Source: Candidatus Levyibacteriota bacterium
Lineage (GTDB): Bacteria > Patescibacteriota > Microgenomatia > Levybacterales > UBA12049
Reading direction: 5' to 3'
Assembly: GCA_016204425.1 (NCBI GenBank)
Contig: JACQKR010000035.1
Location: forward strand, 1 to 19,741
DNA: 19,741 nt
This document shows, piece by piece, positions 6,575-14,606 of this stretch (positions are counted from its first letter, which is position 1; every line of letters starts with the position of its first letter). Position numbers and translations under genes: made by a program. The notes beneath the pieces were generated by a model. That model ran no database searches. It worked only from the letters and a program-made list of their open reading frames with translations, and was not told the DNA's origin.

Positions 6575-8146
6575 ATGGTTAAAATTTCAGAAACATCGAT
6601 GCAAAAACATATACCGGCGGTTATTGTCATCCTCGCACTTATCGGTGTTGCTGACGCAGGCTTTCTGACCTACGAACATTACCGGAACGCCATTCCTCCC
6701 TGTATCACGGGCAGTGTATTTTTCACAGACTGCGGGACAGTGCTCAAAAGCAGCTATGCGACAATCTTCGGAATACCGATCTCCCTCATCGGCTTTTTCC
6801 ATTACAGTTTGCTGACAGCTGTCTCGGTTATCGCCTATGTCTCAAAAAATCAAAGAGCCAAACTGATGGTCGTCATTCTGACCGGTATCGGATTTCTCAC
6901 ATCCCTGTATCTCGTATTTCTTCAGCTTTTTATCATTCAGGCGCTCTGTCTTTTCTGCATGCTTTCGGCACTGGTGAGTCTCCTTCTCTTCATCCTCGCC
7001 CAAATAACCTATACAAAAGAGCGAAAACAGCTCGCAATTATGTTTTTCTCCTTTTTCTACCGGTATTTCCTCAAACCCCGGTTTTTCCGAATCGACCCCG
7101 AAATGATGCATAATGCTATGACGTCATTTGGACAGCGTCTCGGCACGCTCGGAATCGCAAAAGCACTTACCGCGTATGCGTTAAGATATGAAGACAAAGC
7201 GCTGGAACAGACAATTGCCGGAATACCGTTTCGCAATCCAATCGGCCTCTCAGCGGGCTTTGACTACGAGGCAAGGCTCACGCAGATTCTTCCTGCTACC
7301 GGTTTCGGATTCCAGACAGTCGGAACGATTACCAATCTTTCATATGAAGGCAACCCGCGCCCCATGCTCGGCCGTCTTCCGAAATCGCAATCACTTATGG
7401 TCAACAAGGGATTTAAAAATTTAGGCGCAAGACAGACAGCTGAGGACATGGAAGGATTGCATTTTAGAATACCTGTCGGGGTGAGTATCGGCCGGACGAA
7501 TGCAAAAAAACCAATGAGCCAAAAAGAGAGTGTTGCGGATATCCTCAAAGCGTTTAGTGTTTTTGAGCAATCATCCGTACACCATGCATACTATGAATTA
7601 AATATCAGCTGCCCGAACCTCTATGGAAACGTCACCTTTTATCCCCCAAAAAATTTATCCGATCTTCTCAAAGAAGTGGACAATCTCCGTCTCTCCCGTC
7701 CGTTGTTTATCAAAATGCCGATTGAGAAATCAGGGGAAGATGTACTATCTATGCTCTCTGTTATCGCTAAGCACCAAACAACAGGCGTCATCTTCGGTAA
7801 CTTACAAAAAAACAGAAACCACCCCGCACTCGTCCCTGAGGAGGTAAAGCAGTTTCCCGTTGGCAACTTCAGCGGCAAACCGACCTGGGAGCAATCAAAT
7901 GAGCTCATCCGATTGACATATAAATATTATAAAAAACGGTTTGTCATCATCGGCTGCGGGGGAGTATTCAGTACCGAAGACGCATACACCAAAATCACGC
8001 TTGGAGCATCGCTTGTTCAGCTTATAACTGGCATGATCTTTCAGGGGCCGCAGCTGATCGGCGCTATCAATATCGGCCTGGTAGATTTACTGAAGAAGGA
8101 CGGTTTCACTCATATCCGTGATGCAATCGGATCGAGGAATAGCTAG
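6575..8146 (+). CDS. VKOR-dihydroorotate dehydrogenase (class 2-like) fusion protein
   Basis: A single 523-residue frame with two enzymes. Residues about 10-145 are a VKOR domain: several membrane helices, the loop cysteines C43 and C53 (in PPCITGSVFF and TDCGTVLKSSYATIFGIP), and the quinone-side CxxC pair C125-L-F-C128. VKOR re-oxidises thiol-disulfide carriers and passes electrons to quinone. Residues about 160-520 are a quinone-type DHODH: the membrane-docking N terminus (YFLKPRFFRIDPEMMH), the FMN barrel, GFGFQTVGTIT (243-253), NPRPMLGRLPKSQSLMVNKGFKNLG (N282), NISCPN (343-348), K380, N409 and GCGGVFSTEDAYTKITLGASLVQ. The DHODH catalytic base position is Cys346 rather than Ser, and the expected Lys of GFDK is Tyr231. 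ATG 6599 is an alternative start. No pyr operon genes are adjacent. Confidence 0.9.
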   Translation: MVKISETSMQKHIPAVIVILALIGVADAGFLTYEHYRNAIPPCITGSVFFTDCGTVLKSSYATIFGIPISLIGFFHYSLLTAVSVIAYVSKNQRAKLMVVILTGIGFLTSLYLVFLQLFIIQALCLFCMLSALVSLLLFILAQITYTKERKQLAIMFFSFFYRYFLKPRFFRIDPEMMHNAMTSFGQRLGTLGIAKALTAYALRYEDKALEQTIAGIPFRNPIGLSAGFDYEARLTQILPATGFGFQTVGTITNLSYEGNPRPMLGRLPKSQSLMVNKGFKNLGARQTAEDMEGLHFRIPVGVSIGRTNAKKPMSQKESVADILKAFSVFEQSSVHHAYYELNISCPNLYGNVTFYPPKNLSDLLKEVDNLRLSRPLFIKMPIEKSGEDVLSMLSVIAKHQTTGVIFGNLQKNRNHPALVPEEVKQFPVGNFSGKPTWEQSNELIRLTYKYYKKRFVIIGCGGVFSTEDAYTKITLGASLVQLITGMIFQGPQLIGAINIGLVDLLKKDGFTHIRDAIGSRNS

Positions 8147-8180
8147 GACGTATTTCAAAACCTGTCATGCTGAAATGAAT

Positions 8181-9134
8181 TCAGGCAACAGTCTGAAGCT
8201 CCTGAGGGCCGAAAGTAACGATATCCGCATAGACCGGCTGTCTTGTCCCCATATCAAACCTTCCTCCTGAATTTATGGTAAATATACCATTGCTACCATC
8301 AAATATATCGTGAGAGTCAATCTCGGCAGGCCATTCATCCCTTCTTGTGCCATCAAAAACAGTGACTGTCCCCGTACCGATAACATCAAAATACTCATTA
8401 TCAACAAATATTGCCGCCGTATTCTCATCCACACCAAATCCCCACGGCGGGTTTTCAGGATGTATACCGGCAACAGCTGTCACCGCTTCGGCCAATCTCT
8501 GGTGTCGTTCACGTTGTGTAAAATGCTGATCAACAAACGCATTCGGCACAAGACCCAAGCCGTCAAATATCTCAAAATCATCAGCATAATTGGTATCCGG
8601 ATCAGAATCTAAATCATTTAGCTTGAGATCTTCAGGATCAAACCCTACAATCATATGTTCTCCAAGCACAGCGGCGCCTGCAGACCATCCTGCAACTTTC
8701 ATTCCTTGTTTATTATTTTCAACAATTGTCTCTCTATCTTCATCACTTACCTCGTCCATAATTTTCGCCTGATCTCCACCAGCAAATACAAGCATTCGAG
8801 GTACTTTTGGCCGCAACTGAGAAGGGGTTGGCGTGTCATTCGTTGAGTCGATATGGATAAGATTATTTGTGTCAAATTGCAAATCATCAAAGACCCTTTT
8901 ATACGTATTCCATGTGTCTTGCTGCTCTCTTGTTGCTTGTGTTGAGAGATAGACCTCTCCGCCATCACCATTTTCTTTGAGAAATGTAAAAACTTCGCCC
9001 GTTTTGTCCATGCCGCCTCCCATGGCGATGACGATTTGTTGGGGCTGATCCGGAGAAAGAGAAACTATATGGCCCGTATCGAAATTCGGATTAGGGGCTG
9101 AATATGCTTCACGCTCTAAATCTTCTGCTGCCAT
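8181..9134 (-). CDS. Cyanophycinase-like peptidase, family S51
   Basis: A 317-residue serine peptidase of the S51 class, related to cyanophycinase (which cleaves multi-L-arginyl-poly-aspartate to beta-Asp-Arg) and dipeptidase E. Motifs are IAMGGGMDKTGEVF (36-50), FAGGDQAKI (117-125), the nucleophile elbow GWSAGAAVLG with S151, the hallmark DQHFTQRERHQRL (202-214) and GFGVDENTAAIF (232-243). No signal peptide, so cytoplasmic. No cyanophycin synthetase is seen nearby, so the substrate may be a scavenged polymer or beta-aspartyl peptides. Codons for D and N are abundant and the protein is acidic. The start has a TAATAT -10-like hexamer 8 nt upstream. Stop is TGA. Confidence 0.85.
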   Translation of the reverse strand: MAAEDLEREAYSAPNPNFDTGHIVSLSPDQPQQIVIAMGGGMDKTGEVFTFLKENGDGGEVYLSTQATREQQDTWNTYKRVFDDLQFDTNNLIHIDSTNDTPTPSQLRPKVPRMLVFAGGDQAKIMDEVSDEDRETIVENNKQGMKVAGWSAGAAVLGEHMIVGFDPEDLKLNDLDSDPDTNYADDFEIFDGLGLVPNAFVDQHFTQRERHQRLAEAVTAVAGIHPENPPWGFGVDENTAAIFVDNEYFDVIGTGTVTVFDGTRRDEWPAEIDSHDIFDGSNGIFTINSGGRFDMGTRQPVYADIVTFGPQELQTVA

Positions 9135-9341
9135 AGCTTAAGATATTAACGGGCACCTAACTCTAGTGTAACAAAATAAAGCTCGTCCGCAAGATGTATT
9201 TTATGGAGCATTCAACGCTACATGCGGCATCCTTCCGTAGCACTACCGGGAGCGAAGGAGGATAGATGAGTAAGAAATAGATAAGAAACTGAGAAAATTT
9301 GACAAATTCCTACGTAATGTGCCTTACTATATATCCTGCCT
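9135..9341. other. Intergenic region between divergent S51 and subtilase genes
   Basis: 207 bp with no supported gene. It contains the promoter elements of both flanking genes and a weak imperfect hairpin (CCTTC at about 9230, GAAGG at about 9255). A GGAGG followed by ATG at 9266 opens only four codons before a stop, so it is not annotated as a gene. Confidence 0.6.
9299..9330 (+). promoter_or_regulatory. Promoter of the subtilase gene
   Basis: A perfect TTGACA (9299-9304) precedes TACTAT (9325-9330), but the spacer is 20 nt, longer than optimal. An alternative -10 is TATATC (9330-9335), exactly 6 nt before ATG 9342, though it would leave the -35 too far away. Confidence 0.5.
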
Positions 9342-10934
9342 ATGAAACGAAAAACTGCCCGACAGAAGCCTCGTCTTCGGAAGAAAAGACGTATACTCCT
9401 CTATGCATTTCTGTTTCTTGTGGTATTCCTCTGTATTCTTGTAACAAGTATCTTTTCTGCCCCAGCGCTTCAGGCAGTCAAAGGTGCTTCATCTCCCGAT
9501 GAAATCCTTGTCAAATATAAAGTGGCAGTCCCTGAACACATCAAAGAAAAACTTCGTGATAGACTTAAGACAAAACTTACTCGCAAAATCGGAAAGCTTC
9601 GTGTTGAGGTTGTGAAAGTGCCGCCTGGAACAGTTGAAGAGAGTGTCAGACAATTTGCCTTGGATCCCAATGTCGAATATGCAGAACCAAACTTTATCGT
9701 AACAAAATTTGCAGTAAGCAATGATACATCACTATCACAGCAGTGGGGTTTGTTTAAAATTAACGCAGCGAATAGTGCAGCTGCAAGCGCGTGGGATGTG
9801 ACAACCGGCGGATCAACGATCAAAATCGCTATTCTCGATACCGGTATTGAGGAATCTCATCCTGACCTTTCGGGAAAAGTTGTTGGGAGTTTTAATTTCA
9901 CTGATAGCGCAACTGCAGATGATCTTGATGGACATGGAACGCACGTTGCTGGCATCGCGGCAGCCGCAACAAATAATGGTAATGGCGTTGCAGGAACTGG
10001 CTATAACACTGTCCTCTTAAATGGCAAGGTGCTTAATGACAATGGTGAAGGAACATATGACTGGGTTGCAAATGGCATTATATGGGCTGCAGACCAGGGT
10101 GCGGACGTTATCAGCATGAGCCTCGGCGGCTCCTCATACTCTCAAACGCTTGAGAATGCAGTCAATGATGCATGGAGTAAAGGTGCAGTGGTTATTGCAG
10201 CGGCTGGCAATAATGGTAACAGCAAGCCCAGCTACCCAGGGTACTACCAAAATGTCATTGCCGTTGCTGCAACAGATAGTAATGATTCGAAAGCAAGTTT
10301 CTCAACATATGGTTCATGGGTTGACGTCGCAGCGCCAGGGGTTAATATCTACTCTACGTATAAAGATAACTCATATAAATCAATAAACGGGACATCCATG
10401 GCAACGCCGTTTGCCGCAGGCACTGCAGCACTTATCTGGATGCAAGGATCCTGCTCAAACAATACGTGTGTTCGTCAACAGCTTGAGAAAACTGCTGATC
10501 AGATTGCTGGTACAGGATCATTATGGGCATGGGGTCGTATCAATGCCTATAAAGCAGTCTCAGGAATAGTAACTGTACCGACGTATACACCAACTCCAAC
10601 GCCTACTCCTGTGATTGCAAAAATTATGACCGTCTCAAATATCAATATGTCATATACGGTACTTTCTCGTAGCACTCGACGCATTAACGCAACGATTACT
10701 GTCCTTGATGAAGGAAAAAACGTACCGCTTGGATCAGCAACTGTGAAAGCAACTATTACAACTCCCTCAGGAAACGCCACGACATATTCTAGTAAAACGA
10801 ATGGTTCGGGAAAAGTGACATTTACACTTCGATCGAAAGAGCGAGGAACATTTATAACAAACATTTCCGGACTAACGAAGTCTTCGTATACCTACCACCC
10901 AACCATTACTTTACAATCGCTGCTTGTTCAATAG
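9342..10934 (+). CDS. Surface-anchored subtilisin-like serine protease (S8) with I9 propeptide and Ig-like tail
   Basis: A 530-residue S8 protease. Order: a very basic N terminus and membrane segment (about 18-38); an inhibitor-I9-like propeptide (about 53-120, ending NVEYAEPNF); a catalytic domain with D166 (AILDTGIE), H198 (DGHGTHVAGI), oxyanion N290 (AAAGNNG) and S352 (NGTSMATPFAAG), so the triad is complete; a Pro/Thr linker (about 412-424); and a C-terminal beta-sandwich (about 425-530) of the Big_1/invasin Ig-like type. The pattern indicates an exported, self-activating protease that stays at the surface or is secreted. Two cysteines in the catalytic domain (CSNNTC, 371-376) could pair, which fits the presence of VKOR in the same window. 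The start is supported by the promoter spacing. Confidence 0.95.
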   Translation: MKRKTARQKPRLRKKRRILLYAFLFLVVFLCILVTSIFSAPALQAVKGASSPDEILVKYKVAVPEHIKEKLRDRLKTKLTRKIGKLRVEVVKVPPGTVEESVRQFALDPNVEYAEPNFIVTKFAVSNDTSLSQQWGLFKINAANSAAASAWDVTTGGSTIKIAILDTGIEESHPDLSGKVVGSFNFTDSATADDLDGHGTHVAGIAAAATNNGNGVAGTGYNTVLLNGKVLNDNGEGTYDWVANGIIWAADQGADVISMSLGGSSYSQTLENAVNDAWSKGAVVIAAAGNNGNSKPSYPGYYQNVIAVAATDSNDSKASFSTYGSWVDVAAPGVNIYSTYKDNSYKSINGTSMATPFAAGTAALIWMQGSCSNNTCVRQQLEKTADQIAGTGSLWAWGRINAYKAVSGIVTVPTYTPTPTPTPVIAKIMTVSNINMSYTVLSRSTRRINATITVLDEGKNVPLGSATVKATITTPSGNATTYSSKTNGSGKVTFTLRSKERGTFITNISGLTKSSYTYHPTITLQSLLVQ

Positions 10935-10956
10935 TTTTTACGAAGGTATCGTATGT

Positions 10957-10962
10957 TACAAT
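10957..10962 (+). promoter_or_regulatory. -10 element (TACAAT) of the GT-C gene
   Basis: TACAAT lies 11 nt before ATG 10974, within 40 bp of the subtilase stop; predicted leader about 4-5 nt. No clear -35. Confidence 0.45.
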
Positions 10963-10973
10963 GGTAAAAACCC

Positions 10974-12506
10974 ATGATGCGTTCCTCTTTTCAAAAACAC
11001 GTTACCAGCCTTCTTTTCCTTGTACTCGTCCTTATCAATCTCTTCATGGCTTCCTGGTACGTATCTCATGGTGACATCCATTTTTCAGCGGACATCGGAC
11101 GCGATTTTTTACTCTTACAAGAGCTGGACCAGAAGAAAATTGTCCTGATTGGCCCCCGCTCTAGTGTCTCAGGCATATTTCACGGTCCGTTATGGATGTA
11201 CATCACGTATCCGGGTTTTGTCTTAGGCTTTGGTAATCCGGTCGTTATGGGATGGTACTGGATATTTTTGACCAGTCTTTTTCTTATCTCCTGTTTCTTT
11301 ATCGCCAAAAAACTATTTGATACACAAACAGCATACCTTTTCGTCCTCATGACATCACTTTATATGGTGTTCCATAGCCATGAACTTTTCAATCCCCACG
11401 GCGCGATGTTTGTCATCCCGGCTGTTTTTTATTTTTTCCTCCGCTATATACAGACCAATAATTATAAGTATCTCATTGCCCATATCCTGCTCATAGGTGC
11501 GCTCATCCAATTCCAGATGGCAATCGGCGTTCCTTTTTTCATCCTCTCATTACTCTATGTTCTCTATCAGACAGTTAAGAAGCACAAAACTCATGCGCGA
11601 CATTTACTTGCATATGCGCTTATTTTCCTTTCTTTAACGACCTTTATTCTCTTTGATATCCGGCATGAATTTCTGATGGTGAAATCCGCCCTTCGGCATA
11701 TCCAGGAAGGAGGAGCGCATCGGGATATGGCAGCTGCATTTATCGATCGCACTCGCGTGATGGTGTCGGGAGTTGAGTTTCTTCGGTTTGGTCTGAAAAA
11801 CGGGAGTCTCTACGTCTTTATCGCTTTTGCAGTATTTCTTTTTTTACAAATAAAACAGAAGAAACACGTGCAAATCTATGCTCTTTTTCTCTATTTCTAT
11901 GTCGGATTCTTCATCATTAGCCTTATCAATCCATATGGTCTACTCTACTTCTATACGTTTCCTTTGATTCCCTTTGTCTTTCTCATCTTTTCATCTTTCA
12001 TAACCTCCCAGTACAAGCAGCTTTTTCTTGTTCTCTTTTTTCTCATCTATGTGCTGAATTTCAAGGGAGCCCTAATGCACATCGATTATGCAAATACGCT
12101 TATCGGAAAGTCCGGGGAGTCATGGAAATTTCTCTCAGGTTTCGCAAAAATCGTTTATAGCTACCCCGAGAAAGATTTCGGCTATTTTGTCTACTCTCCG
12201 GATGTTTTCGGCTACGCGCCAAAATATGCGATGGATTATGAGAAAAAAGTCGCAAAAGAAAACGCTGAAGCTTTTGTCAAAAAACCGATCACCTATCTTG
12301 TCATCGCTCCGCCTCCCAAAGACAATCCGTATATGCTTCCCGGATTCTGGAAAGAAAAACAGGTCAATATAGACATGTCGCTGCATCCGAAAATTTCTTC
12401 AGTCGAAGCGCCAAACGGCTACCGAATTGAGCGATACGAACTGACAGAGGAGGAAACCAAAGTGTCTTTTGACCCAAGCATCAACCCGGGCATCCATTTT
12501 CGGTAA
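10974..12506 (+). CDS. GT-C-type multipass membrane glycosyltransferase (PMT/ArnT-like)
   Basis: A 510-residue polytopic protein with about ten to twelve membrane helices in the first 390 residues and a soluble C-terminal domain. The first extracytoplasmic loop after TM1 has the acidic motif FSADIGRDFLLL (about 37-48), in the position of the catalytic Asp of GT-C enzymes, followed by IFHGPLWMYITYPGF, typical of PMT/ArnT/GT39-related proteins that use polyprenyl-phosphate sugars. It probably glycosylates an envelope lipid or protein outside the membrane. It follows the subtilase by 39 bp in the same direction. Its own -10 suggests independent expression. Exact donor and acceptor are unknown; an alternative description is an uncharacterised membrane protein. 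Confidence 0.8.
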   Translation: MMRSSFQKHVTSLLFLVLVLINLFMASWYVSHGDIHFSADIGRDFLLLQELDQKKIVLIGPRSSVSGIFHGPLWMYITYPGFVLGFGNPVVMGWYWIFLTSLFLISCFFIAKKLFDTQTAYLFVLMTSLYMVFHSHELFNPHGAMFVIPAVFYFFLRYIQTNNYKYLIAHILLIGALIQFQMAIGVPFFILSLLYVLYQTVKKHKTHARHLLAYALIFLSLTTFILFDIRHEFLMVKSALRHIQEGGAHRDMAAAFIDRTRVMVSGVEFLRFGLKNGSLYVFIAFAVFLFLQIKQKKHVQIYALFLYFYVGFFIISLINPYGLLYFYTFPLIPFVFLIFSSFITSQYKQLFLVLFFLIYVLNFKGALMHIDYANTLIGKSGESWKFLSGFAKIVYSYPEKDFGYFVYSPDVFGYAPKYAMDYEKKVAKENAEAFVKKPITYLVIAPPPKDNPYMLPGFWKEKQVNIDMSLHPKISSVEAPNGYRIERYELTEEETKVSFDPSINPGIHFR

Positions 12507-12517
12507 AACTCGTAAAA

Positions 12518-12910
12518 CTATTGCGGGGCTGCCGGAAGATCCGGAACAAGCAATATAAGCTCATGAGCCGTAAGAACTTCGCCTCTTGGAGGTATCTCTA
12601 GATATCTATCGCAATTTTGAGCATTCTTTGGTTTAAAAAGATAAACATTTTTACCCCTTTTTGTCCTTTCTTCTCCAAACGAACAGGAAAGATCAGCATC
12701 CAGCGGATCGATGTATGGTGGAGGGAGTCTCGTGCCGGAGGGAACGTGAGCTGCTTCTTTACGATATCGATCAATGTCTCCCTGAACTTGCTCACCATCT
12801 GACTGCATCCTTCGCAGGGCCTTGAGCTGGACACCGATTGCCTCTTCTGTCATGCCGCGGTAACGACATTTCCCGGTATTAGGGTCAAAAAATCCACACT
12901 TTTCAGGCAT
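12518..12910 (-). CDS. Small orphan four-cysteine protein
   Basis: A 130-residue protein I do not recognise. Cysteines at 5, 15, 76 and 100 (MPEKCGFFDPNTGKC, DLSCSF, AQNCDRY) could bind a metal or form disulfides. The region about 20-55 is charged and helical, and the C terminus (GEVLTAHELILLVPDLP) is hydrophobic-beta-like. The open frame extends to 13261, but ATG 12910 is chosen because a TTGAAT-N17-TATAAT promoter ends exactly 6 nt before it, and the upstream extension crosses the divergent gene at 13006. It converges on the GT-C gene (11-bp gap). Confidence 0.7.
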   Translation of the reverse strand: MPEKCGFFDPNTGKCRYRGMTEEAIGVQLKALRRMQSDGEQVQGDIDRYRKEAAHVPSGTRLPPPYIDPLDADLSCSFGEERTKRGKNVYLFKPKNAQNCDRYLEIPPRGEVLTAHELILLVPDLPAAPQ

Positions 12911-12916
12911 TCGGGG

Positions 12917-12945
12917 ATTATACCGACACAACAGTAAAAATTCAA
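12917..12945 (-). promoter_or_regulatory. Promoter with leaderless spacing for the four-cysteine protein
   Basis: Minus strand TTGAAT (12940-12945), 17-nt spacer, perfect TATAAT (12917-12922), then 6 nt to ATG 12910. The clearest example of the leaderless arrangement in this window. Confidence 0.75.
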
Positions 12946-12970
12946 CAATAAAAACCCGTCTCTCAAGTTC

Positions 12971-12999
12971 TTGTTTTTTTATGAAAAAAGGGGTATAAG
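12971..12999 (+). promoter_or_regulatory. Promoter with leaderless spacing for the 13006 gene
   Basis: TTGTTT (12971-12976), 17-nt spacer, TATAAG (12994-12999), then 6 nt to ATG 13006. It is back to back with the 12910 promoter, 25 bp apart. Confidence 0.65.
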
Positions 13000-13005
13000 A
13001 AAAGT

Positions 13006-13329
13006 ATGGCGCATGAACTACCATCAGGGCAGCAAGGAGAAACTCAAGCAGGATCACTGGCGATGGGAACAGCTTCCCCTGAGACACCGGTTCCTGCCGC
13101 TGGAAATGTTGTTCTTGAGCAAGAACCATCGACATCAGAATCACCAGCTGTGACTTCAAGAAGGAACGGACCGCCGGCGCGAGTTCCATTGGCTGCCACG
13201 TTGTTAGTCTTAGGTTCAATTCCTCCCGCACACAAATTGCCCATACCACGTCCTCAAGCAAAAGAATGGTTATCTAATCGTATTAGAGGTAAAAAAACTG
13301 CCGAGACTCCAGAACCTTCAAATCAATAA
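13006..13329 (+). CDS. Small Pro/Ser/Glu-rich protein with one hydrophobic segment
   Basis: A 107-residue protein I do not recognise. The first half is low complexity (P, S, E, T, G), a short hydrophobic stretch follows at about 58-73 (VPLAATLLVLGSIPP), and the tail is basic then acidic. It may be a single-pass or peripheral membrane protein, but the hydrophobic stretch is short and proline-bounded. The strong promoter at leaderless spacing is the main support that it is a gene; composition alone would be weak evidence. It is divergent from the four-cysteine protein, and the pair may be co-regulated. Confidence 0.55.
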   Translation: MAHELPSGQQGETQAGSLAMGTASPETPVPAAGNVVLEQEPSTSESPAVTSRRNGPPARVPLAATLLVLGSIPPAHKLPIPRPQAKEWLSNRIRGKKTAETPEPSNQ

Positions 13330-13535
13330 TCTTGCAAAATAAACTCGTTGTACTATATTGACGGGTATTGTCCGGTCTAAGAATGTCTCTCTATCCCCCT
13401 CTTGCGTATTCTCAATAACGGGGGCTTAACCCACACAAACTCCTGAGCGCTATACCTCTCCGCCCCGCCAAGCGGGGCTTAGGTGGCATACACAATTTTG
13501 AAACATCAATCAGGGTAGTATACAATATTCTTGAG
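13330..13535 (+). other. Intergenic region with two GC-rich hairpins
   Basis: 206 bp without a supported gene. One hairpin has a 7-bp stem GCCCCGC (13462-13468), loop CAA, GCGGGGC (13472-13478). A second pairs CCCCC (13395-13399) with GGGGG (13420-13424). Neither is followed by a T-run, so they are not classical terminators; a TTGACG at 13358-13363 might start a small RNA, but no good -10 follows. Confidence 0.35.
13498..13526 (+). promoter_or_regulatory. Promoter of the transglutaminase-like gene
   Basis: TTGAAA (13498-13503), 17-nt spacer, TACAAT (13521-13526), then 9 nt to ATG 13536. Predicted leader 2-3 nt. Confidence 0.7.
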
Positions 13536-14564
13536 ATGAGTCCTTCAGAAAGAAGAGACAGTCCGCAATCGATATTTCCCACACTTAGTCTCCAGGAGAG
13601 AGCAATCGGCGCCGGCATGCTCCTTGGAAAAACTACGGTTACGAACTACAGGGTGGCACCGGATGGGTCGCGAATCGCTCAGCAAACCTTGAACGAGCAC
13701 GATCTACAATCACTTGCCCATGAATACCGAAAAGACCCGTTTGCGAGACTTGCCTACGCGCGAAACAACGTGCTTGCAATTATGGAGGATACCAGACAGC
13801 CGCTTGCAGATCGAAAAGAACGAGCCAAACGCTATACCGATGCATTCCTAAATCTTCAGGTACGCCTGGATCGTATGTCTTATCCAGGTACCGATCAGGT
13901 ACAAAATGGTGTTCCCGAATATATTCCCGATGGACTCTCCGATATGGGATCAGAGGAAGCTATTGATCCAAGGCTCCGTCATCGGGAAAAAATCAGAATC
14001 GACAAAACGAGAATTTTCGCAAAATACCGCCTACTTTTCCACGAGATCTTCACCGAAGAAGTACCCAGAGGAATCACGAGTGAGCAATGGAAAAAATATG
14101 TCACCCAAAAAGTCGCACGCGAAGTCTTCAGCAACATGCCATACAATTATGGAGGCGCACCAGTTATGCAAAACCGGTCGGTACGAGTCGATGATATTAT
14201 TGACCAAAAATTATCAGTCTGCCGGCATCATGCACTCGTCACACAAGTATTGCTTCAGGGATTCGGCATCACTGGCAGGCTTTTGAAATCAGACGTGAAT
14301 TTCTCAGAGCAGATGGAGCCGCATGCAAACAACCTTGTCCGGATTGAAGGAAAATGGCATCTTTTGGACAGCACGGCACCTGAGCGGAGTCCGGATGGAA
14401 ACTATACAGGCATTTTTCTCAAGCCGATCCCTGAAAAACATATTGACCTTAATAAACATATCTACACATGGAAAATCCCTGAGGCAAACGGCAGAATGCG
14501 GGTCTATCAAAGCCGGTCAAATATGTTTTATCGCATACGGGACAATGTCCAAAACCCAACGTAA
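13536..14564 (+). CDS. Transglutaminase-like cysteine-protease-fold protein
   Basis: A 342-residue protein whose C-terminal half holds a transglutaminase-like core: C229 in SVCRHHALVTQVLL, H263 in EPHANNLVRI and D278 in KWHLLDSTAPE. The Cys-His-Asp triad is complete and correctly spaced. The N-terminal part (about 1-190) is charged and helical and is not recognised. No signal peptide or membrane segment, so it appears cytosolic. Such domains can cleave peptides or amides or crosslink; the substrate cannot be told. The start is fixed by the promoter at 13498-13526. It is convergent with the histidine kinase gene, with a palindromic element in between. Confidence 0.8.
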   Translation: MSPSERRDSPQSIFPTLSLQERAIGAGMLLGKTTVTNYRVAPDGSRIAQQTLNEHDLQSLAHEYRKDPFARLAYARNNVLAIMEDTRQPLADRKERAKRYTDAFLNLQVRLDRMSYPGTDQVQNGVPEYIPDGLSDMGSEEAIDPRLRHREKIRIDKTRIFAKYRLLFHEIFTEEVPRGITSEQWKKYVTQKVAREVFSNMPYNYGGAPVMQNRSVRVDDIIDQKLSVCRHHALVTQVLLQGFGITGRLLKSDVNFSEQMEPHANNLVRIEGKWHLLDSTAPERSPDGNYTGIFLKPIPEKHIDLNKHIYTWKIPEANGRMRVYQSRSNMFYRIRDNVQNPT

Positions 14565-14606
14565 TAATATTTGAACTCTAAACTACAATATTAAAACAAT
14601 GCTAGG

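Noticed and set aside
6493..6630. Upstream extension of the GDPD frame (46 codons)
   Set aside because: It would run through the divergent promoter, the palindrome and the VKOR start; the segment MSDRQ plus membrane anchor is a better beginning.
8150..8190. CTGAA...TTCAG hairpin between the DHODH and S51 genes as a terminator
   Set aside because: The stem is only 5 bp, it overlaps the S51 stop, and there is no T-run.
9253..9280. GGAGG followed by ATG at 9266
   Set aside because: The frame ends after four codons; treated as chance.
10570..10613. Pro/Thr codon repeats in the subtilase as a tandem repeat or mobile element
   Set aside because: It is a short interdomain linker, a common feature of surface proteases.
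12911..13261. Upstream extension of the four-cysteine protein frame
   Set aside because: It covers the divergent 13006 gene and both promoters; ATG 12910 has ideal promoter spacing.
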